From JANXVY01 sp040080145 (lineage in GTDB: Bacteria; Pseudomonadota; Alphaproteobacteria; Rhizobiales; Hyphomicrobiaceae), in assembly GCA_040080145.1 (NCBI GenBank), contig JBEBJA010000069.1, forward strand, positions 1 through 64,000: a stretch of 64,000 nt of DNA. The letters are read 5' to 3'. Under the pieces are notes generated by a model. That model saw only the letters and a program-made list of their open reading frames with translations. It ran no database searches and was not told where the DNA came from. This document shows, one piece after another, positions 59,813 through 64,000 of the stretch (position 1 is its first letter; every line of letters begins with the position of its first letter). Position numbers and translations under genes: made by a program.

Positions 59813-60277
59813 CTACCCCAAAAACGCCGCCACCGCCGGGTTCGCCCGCAACGCCGCCAAATCCGCCTCATCCGGCAGCTCCGGCTTGTCCCGCACCGCA
59901 TCCACTAAGCACAAAAACCCAAGCGCCTGATCCGCCCCGGCCCTGAACTGGTGCCACGTCATTGGCGGCACCGTCACGAGATCGTTGTGCTTAAGCGCAA
60001 TCACCTGGTCCCCAACGAGCGCCCGCCCGCCGCCGCGCAGGATCAGCACGGCATGCACATGCTCATGCCGTTCGAGCGTCGAAAACCCGCCGGCCGCCAC
60101 CTCGAAATACCGCAGCTCGCCCGCAAGATCGGGCCGCGAAAACAACGTCTGCCGCGAAATATCGGCAAACAGCGCTCGCTCGTCTTCTTTGTAGGGCTTG
60201 TGCTCGACCCCTTCCCACCGGAAACCGTCCGGCGTGGATCGAAAGGCGCGATGATGCGTATCGTCATGATCGGTCAT
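59813..60277 (-). CDS. cupin-domain protein
   Basis: A 154-residue single-domain cupin with motif 1 residues HEHVHAVLILRGGG and motif 2 PPMTWHQFRAG, giving four possible metal ligands. It lies next to a RuBisCO-like protein. In Rhodospirillum-type MTA metabolism a cupin methylsulfurylase acts after a RuBisCO-like isomerase, so this one may do the same. Start uncertain: a GTG at 60325 would overlap the neighbour's stop in GTGA and add 16 residues. Confidence 0.75.
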   Translation of the reverse strand: MTDHDDTHHRAFRSTPDGFRWEGVEHKPYKEDERALFADISRQTLFSRPDLAGELRYFEVAAGGFSTLERHEHVHAVLILRGGGRALVGDQVIALKHNDLVTVPPMTWHQFRAGADQALGFLCLVDAVRDKPELPDEADLAALRANPAVAAFLG

Positions 60278-60321
60278 CGCTAGCAAATACCCCGTATCGA
60301 GGTGCCGCATCAACCCCGCAC

Positions 60322-61482
60322 TCACGCAGCGTACTCAAACCCCTCGACCGCCGCCTGAAACGCCCTTGCCTGCTTCGGCATATCATCCCGCGCCGCCAGC
60401 AGATCGCCGCCGATCAGCAGCATCGCATCAGCGCCATAAAACGCCAGCGCCTCAGGCAACGTCGCGAGCTTCATCCCGCCCGCCGGCACCGGCATGCTGC
60501 CTTTCACGTTGCCCCACGGTGCAAGCGCCACATCGGCAATCCCCCGGCACGTTTCCAGCGAATAGCCAAACCGCCCGCCCGCATTCGGATAGATCACCCC
60601 GTCGGCCCCGATCATGCGGAAAATCCGCCCAAACAGCGCCGCCGGTGCAATCCGGCTCGCCCCCGCCAACGCCGGATGCGCGATGAACGCGATGTCGGCA
60701 TTCTCCCGCACGATAGTCTGGAACGACGCCAGCCCGATCACCATCGGCGCCACCAGCACGCTGTCGACCCCGTGATCGCGCGCGACCCGGATCTGCAGCC
60801 GCAGCGCATCGAGGTTGCCGCTGACATTGGGCAGATACCGCGTCAGCTTCCCCGTGCGCGTTTCCGCCGCCCGCAGCGCCGCTGAAACGGCCTTCACCCG
60901 CTCGGCAAACGGCGCCCGCACCTGATCTGCCAGCCCGTGATCGTCCTTGAGATAATCGAGCCCGCCCAACGCAAGCTTCCCCGCCAAAGCGCCAAGCTTG
61001 TCCGCGCTCAGCCCCAGCGGCTTCAACGCCGAACACGTCAACGCCCGCCGCTTGGCGCCAAAGCGCGCCCGCAGTCCCTCCGGCCCAAACCGCGGCCCGG
61101 TAAAGCGCGCCGAGAGCTCAACCGGAACCACAATATCCTGCAACGTCACATCGTCATGAATCGAGCTGTTCCCGAACACGATGTTCATCAGCTGCCCGGC
61201 TTCGAACCCCGTCGTCCCCAGATCAAGGCTCACGGACACATCGAACGCCCCACCGCCCGCGTCGCAGATATCGTCCACGCGGCCCACGATATCGGCCAGC
61301 ACGCCTTCGTCGTCGATTGCCCCAAGCGGCATCTCGACGCTCTGCTCGACAGCGACGGCATGCGCCCGCTCCTTGATCCGCGCAGCGTCGCAGCGGATGC
61401 GGTAGATAACTGTAAATCGGATCGTCACGGGAAGCGGATACCTCGATGGATGGCGCAACTCAATCGCGCGACCTTGAAACAA
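60322..61482 (-). CDS. RuBisCO-like protein (form IV family)
   Basis: A 386-residue RuBisCO-superfamily protein. Several active-site positions are kept (SALKPLGLSAD, GLDYLKDDH with the lysine), but others are changed: HPALAG instead of HRAGHG and no loop-6 GKLEG. It therefore cannot be a normal carboxylase. Related proteins act as isomerases or enolases in MTA or sugar-acid metabolism. The cupin partner supports a 5-methylthioribulose-1-phosphate isomerase-like role, but sugar-acid (OiaX-type) roles are possible. Confidence 0.85.
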   Translation of the reverse strand: MFQGRAIELRHPSRYPLPVTIRFTVIYRIRCDAARIKERAHAVAVEQSVEMPLGAIDDEGVLADIVGRVDDICDAGGGAFDVSVSLDLGTTGFEAGQLMNIVFGNSSIHDDVTLQDIVVPVELSARFTGPRFGPEGLRARFGAKRRALTCSALKPLGLSADKLGALAGKLALGGLDYLKDDHGLADQVRAPFAERVKAVSAALRAAETRTGKLTRYLPNVSGNLDALRLQIRVARDHGVDSVLVAPMVIGLASFQTIVRENADIAFIAHPALAGASRIAPAALFGRIFRMIGADGVIYPNAGGRFGYSLETCRGIADVALAPWGNVKGSMPVPAGGMKLATLPEALAFYGADAMLLIGGDLLAARDDMPKQARAFQAAVEGFEYAA

Positions 61483-61573
61483 GCCACCCCCTTTGTCGAG
61501 TAGCAGTGCCGCTTGCTAGGTCCAAATGTCATGGGGTCCAGGGGATGAATCCCCTGGCCTTCACTTCACTGGA

Positions 61574-62722
61574 CTACCCCAGTTTACCCCGGAAATCCTG
61601 ATACCCAAACGACTTGACAACCCGGTATGTCCCGTCCGCCGAAAGCACGCCCAAGTCCGGCAATGGCTGCCCGTTGAACGTGTTATTCTTGACGAACGAA
61701 TACTGCATCATGTCGCCGAACACGACCCGGTCGCCAATCTTGAGCGGCGCACCAAAGCTGTATTCCCCGATCACATCGCCGGTCATGCAGGTGTTCCCCG
61801 CCAGAATGTACGTATGCGCCAATACGCCCGGCTTTTCCGCCCCAAGAACCGGCGGCGAATACGGCACTTCCAGCACGTCCGGCATATGGCAGCTCGCCGA
61901 CGCATCCAGAATGGCAATTTCCCCCCCGTTGCGATGAATGTCGAGCACGCGCGCGACCAGATACCCGGTATCGACCACGAGGCCCGCGCCCGGCTCAAGG
62001 ATCACCTCGACACCAAACCGCGCCTTGAACGCCTTAATCGCAGCAATCAGCGCATCGACATCGTACGATGCCTTGTTGACGAAATGCCCGCCGCCGAAGT
62101 TGACCGCCTTCACCTTCGACACATACGGCGCAAGCTCCCGCCCAACGTGCTCGATGAGCCCAACCGACCCGGCCTGGTTCGCCTCGCACAGCGCATGAAC
62201 GTGCAGAATGTCAATCGCGTCCCACGGCGCATCCGCCAGCGTGTCCATCGTCGCCCCAAACCGCGAATTCGGCGCGCACGGGTCATACAGCGCCCCGCCC
62301 AGCGTCGCCATCGAGAACCCCGGATTGACGCGCAGCCCCACATGAATGCCCGGCGTCTTGCGCACCAGCGGCAGGAACCGGCGCACCTGTTCGACCGAGT
62401 TGAAATAGATGTGCTCGGAGATCTTCGTCAGCTCGGTGAGTTCGTCCGCCGTAAACGCAGGTGCAAACACATGCACCTCTTTGCCGAAGTCCGCATGCCC
62501 CATCCGCGCTTCATAGAGCCCGCTGGCCGTCGATCCATCGAGCACCTTGGCCATCATCGGGAAAGCAGCCGGCATCGAAAACGCTTTGGTAGCCAGCAGC
62601 ACCTTTGCCCCGCTCTCACGCTTGATCCGCGCCGCCGTCTCTAAATTGCGCGCGAGCTTGGCCTCGTCCAGCACATAGGCCGGCGTGCGAATGTTGGCGG
62701 AAAGTACAGGATGCTGCGGCAT
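61574..62722 (-). CDS. nspC: carboxynorspermidine decarboxylase
   Basis: A 382-residue PLP enzyme of the alanine racemase-like decarboxylase fold. The PLP lysine lies in VLLATKAFSM, glycine-rich and acid motifs in VNFGGGHFV and LEPGAGLVVDTGYL, and the substrate-binding cysteine region in CMTGDVIGEY. It makes spermidine from carboxyspermidine. The ATG at 62722 gives the family N terminus. A dehydrogenase gene for the preceding step lies at the window's right edge. Confidence 0.93.
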   Translation of the reverse strand: MPQHPVLSANIRTPAYVLDEAKLARNLETAARIKRESGAKVLLATKAFSMPAAFPMMAKVLDGSTASGLYEARMGHADFGKEVHVFAPAFTADELTELTKISEHIYFNSVEQVRRFLPLVRKTPGIHVGLRVNPGFSMATLGGALYDPCAPNSRFGATMDTLADAPWDAIDILHVHALCEANQAGSVGLIEHVGRELAPYVSKVKAVNFGGGHFVNKASYDVDALIAAIKAFKARFGVEVILEPGAGLVVDTGYLVARVLDIHRNGGEIAILDASASCHMPDVLEVPYSPPVLGAEKPGVLAHTYILAGNTCMTGDVIGEYSFGAPLKIGDRVVFGDMMQYSFVKNNTFNGQPLPDLGVLSADGTYRVVKSFGYQDFRGKLG

Positions 62723-63028
62723 GAAAAACCTCGTTGACGCTCCGCTCGATCTCGCGGCGCAATCGCGCCTATATGGCAGGCGATCAACATAATCGCCAGT
62801 GGAAGACCAGCGCGCTCTCGCGGCAGAAAAACACTCTATGCGGATCGAAAGCAGGCCGAAATACACCCATTGGTAACTGTTAATGTGCTATCAACATGCT
62901 GTGGTTGCTGTTAGCAGCCCATTTGGACGGGGAGCCCATCCTGTACCCGCGTAGGGCTCCCTGTTTCACGTAAAGTGCTGCAACCTTGGCCGTTGCATCC
63001 GCTGTGAACTAAGTTCATAAGCGTGCAT
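62723..63028. other. intergenic gap between nspC and tetR
   Basis: About 306 bases with no gene. Features seen are AT-rich tracts around 62870-62910 (candidate promoters) and the palindrome TGAACT-A-AGTTCA (63005-63017). Confidence 0.55.
63005..63017. promoter_or_regulatory. candidate TetR operator
   Basis: TGAACT-A-AGTTCA is a perfect palindrome with one centre base, lying 11 bases before the tetR start codon, where an autoregulating TetR repressor would usually bind. Confidence 0.45.
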
Positions 63029-63649
63029 ATGAACGATCACCCTCCCCCGCCATCCCCGGCCATACAACGAAAGTTTCGCGACCGTCAGCGTTGCGCTCTG
63101 ATCGAGTTCGCGGAAGCTGTGCTGGCGAGCGACGGTCTCGCCGCCGTCCAGGCACGCCGCATCGCCAAGGACGCAGGTTGCGCGGTCGGCACGCTCTACA
63201 ACATCTTCGGCGACATCGACGGCCTGATCCTTGCCGCCAACGAACGCACGCTCCATGCGCTGGGCACTGTCCTGCAATCCGCCGCCAGCCAAGCCAGTAC
63301 AGAAAGCCTGAACGCCCGCCTTATCGCGCTGGCCTCGGCCTACCTGGACTTCGCCACCGCCAACCCCAAACGCTGGCGCGCCGTCTTCGAACACCGCTTG
63401 CCCGATGGCCGCGAAATCCCAGCCTCCTATGTCGAAGACCGCCGCCGCCTGCTCGCCCTCATCGAGCACCAGCTCACCGCCGCGATTGCAGACCCGCAAC
63501 AGCGCTCCGACGCCGCCCACGCCCTGTTCTGCGCCGTCCACGGCATCGTCCAGCTCTCGCTCGACGAAAAGCTGAGCACGTTCGACCCCGTAACCTGCCA
63601 GCGCCAAATCCACTTCATCATCGGCAACGTCACCCGCGGATTGGGGTAA
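63029..63649 (+). CDS. TetR/AcrR family transcriptional regulator
   Basis: A 206-residue regulator with the TetR-type HTH at about residues 25-65 (FAEAVLASDGLAAVQARRIAKDAGCAVGTLYNIFGD) and an all-helical ligand domain. The WRAVFEHRLPDG motif is typical of TetR subfamilies with C-terminal domain 33-like. The ATG at 63029 was chosen over the GTG at 63023. Its target and ligand are unknown. The palindrome upstream suggests self-control. Confidence 0.88.
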   Translation: MNDHPPPPSPAIQRKFRDRQRCALIEFAEAVLASDGLAAVQARRIAKDAGCAVGTLYNIFGDIDGLILAANERTLHALGTVLQSAASQASTESLNARLIALASAYLDFATANPKRWRAVFEHRLPDGREIPASYVEDRRRLLALIEHQLTAAIADPQQRSDAAHALFCAVHGIVQLSLDEKLSTFDPVTCQRQIHFIIGNVTRGLG

Positions 63650-63693
63650 CGCCACCACGGCCTCTTGTAGCCGACCTGATGAAGCGGGAAGTT

Positions 63694-63716
63694 CCCCTCC
63701 CCCTTGCGGGGAGGGG
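63694..63716. repeat. hairpin element after tetR
   Basis: CCCCTCCCC and GGGGAGGGG form a perfect 9-base-pair stem with a 5-base loop. The GTTAGGGGTGGGG continuation is related to the element at 58456. It may terminate tetR transcription. Confidence 0.65.
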
Positions 63717-63806
63717 TTAGGGGTGGGGGTCCCACCGATTGCGGGGGCTGGCCCTGTTCATCTCAAATCGCAGCACTGTACGCCGAGCCCCACGAACGGG
63801 GAGAAC

Positions 63807-64000
63807 TCAGGTCTTCACCGCAAACAACTCAGCCTGCTCGTCCGCCTTGAGCTCTTTGATGTGCCACGGCAGTCCCTGCTTGGCCAATTCTTCCAGGAAC
63901 GGCTTCGACGGCAGTTGCTCGACGTTGAGCACGCCCGTGCCGCCCCAGACGCCGGTGAACAGCATCTTCGCGCCGACAATCGGCGGCACACCGGTGGTGT
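63807..64000 (-). CDS. carboxynorspermidine dehydrogenase, C-terminal part (partial)
   Basis: The last about 63 codons of a saccharopine-dehydrogenase-family protein run off the window edge. The end, TTGVPPIVGAKMLFTGVWGGTGVLN through VEQLPSKPFLEEL, matches the C-terminal block of that family. Its neighbour nspC catalyses the next step, so carboxynorspermidine dehydrogenase is the likely product. Confidence 0.75.
   Translation of the reverse strand, partial: TTGVPPIVGAKMLFTGVWGGTGVLNVEQLPSKPFLEELAKQGLPWHIKELKADEQAELFAVKT

Noticed and set aside
63091..63720. Arginine/proline-rich plus-strand frame overlapping tetR
   Set aside because: It is a frame-shifted reading of tetR and the repeat behind it.

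Overview
The window reads as chromosomal DNA of a chemolithoautotrophic, sulfur-oxidising alphaproteobacterium, probably of the order Hyphomicrobiales. The reasons are the form IC RuBisCO operon with a divergent CbbR, the alphaproteobacterial tRNA-Pro remnant, rhizobial-type palindromic intergenic repeats, a UbiH/UbiM-type hydroxylase and the carboxynorspermidine pathway. I cannot name genus or species from sequence alone.

Left edge (1-2.0 kb): a recombination scar with an IS66-type transposase tail, a tyrosine integrase and two outward-facing 3' fragments of tRNA-type genes. It is followed by a split YeeE/YedE sulfur transporter (2.1-2.9 kb).

Carbon fixation (3.2-16.0 kb): cbbR is divergent from one long operon, cbbF-P-T-K-A-L-S-X-E-Z-Y. 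It encodes the Calvin-cycle enzymes except GAPDH, RuBisCO with its activase, phosphoglycolate phosphatase and a CbbY phosphatase.

Sulfur oxidation (16.1-43.8 kb): a FadL-type outer-membrane porin, two divergent DUF2147 periplasmic proteins and a DsrE2 protein precede the reverse dissimilatory sulfite reductase operon. That operon lies on the minus strand in the classical order dsrA-B-E-F-H-C-M-K-L-J-O-P-N, followed by a DUF4202 gene and an Mrp-type ATPase. Divergent from dsrA is a tight plus-strand operon: Fe/2OG oxygenase, two small proteins, siroheme synthase CysG, a cysteine-free DsrC paralogue (RspA type), a pair of CxxC proteins and an HTH-ferredoxin-reductase fusion. Beyond it lie a dithiol ArsR-type repressor, tusA, a TsuA/YeeE transporter and a DUF302 protein. 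Sulfur would enter through YeeE/TsuA or FadL-type proteins, be relayed by TusA, DsrE2 and DsrEFH to DsrC, be oxidised to sulfite by DsrAB, and electrons would pass through DsrC-trisulfide, DsrL and DsrMKJOP. CysG and DsrN supply the siroheme-amide cofactor.

A recurring AT-rich palindrome (ATTCGAAT or GAATATTC core) lies upstream of cbbF/cbbR, the FadL gene, dsrA/oxygenase and the TsuA/DUF302 pair, with degenerate copies between the DUF2147 genes. With the two-cysteine ArsR repressor this suggests a sulfur-responsive regulon that may also touch CO2 fixation.

Right part (43.9-64 kb): mostly housekeeping genes: RutE-like nitroreductase, EF-G-like GTPase, enoyl-reductase-like protein, orphan NarL-type regulator, fatty acid desaturase, ubiquinone hydroxylase, MTA salvage (mtnA plus a class II aldolase), two SPOR proteins, glmU, glmS, a RuBisCO-like protein with a cupin, nspC, a TetR regulator and the end of carboxynorspermidine dehydrogenase. 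Several palindromic repeats lie in the gaps. No rRNA, intact tRNA or CRISPR array was seen.
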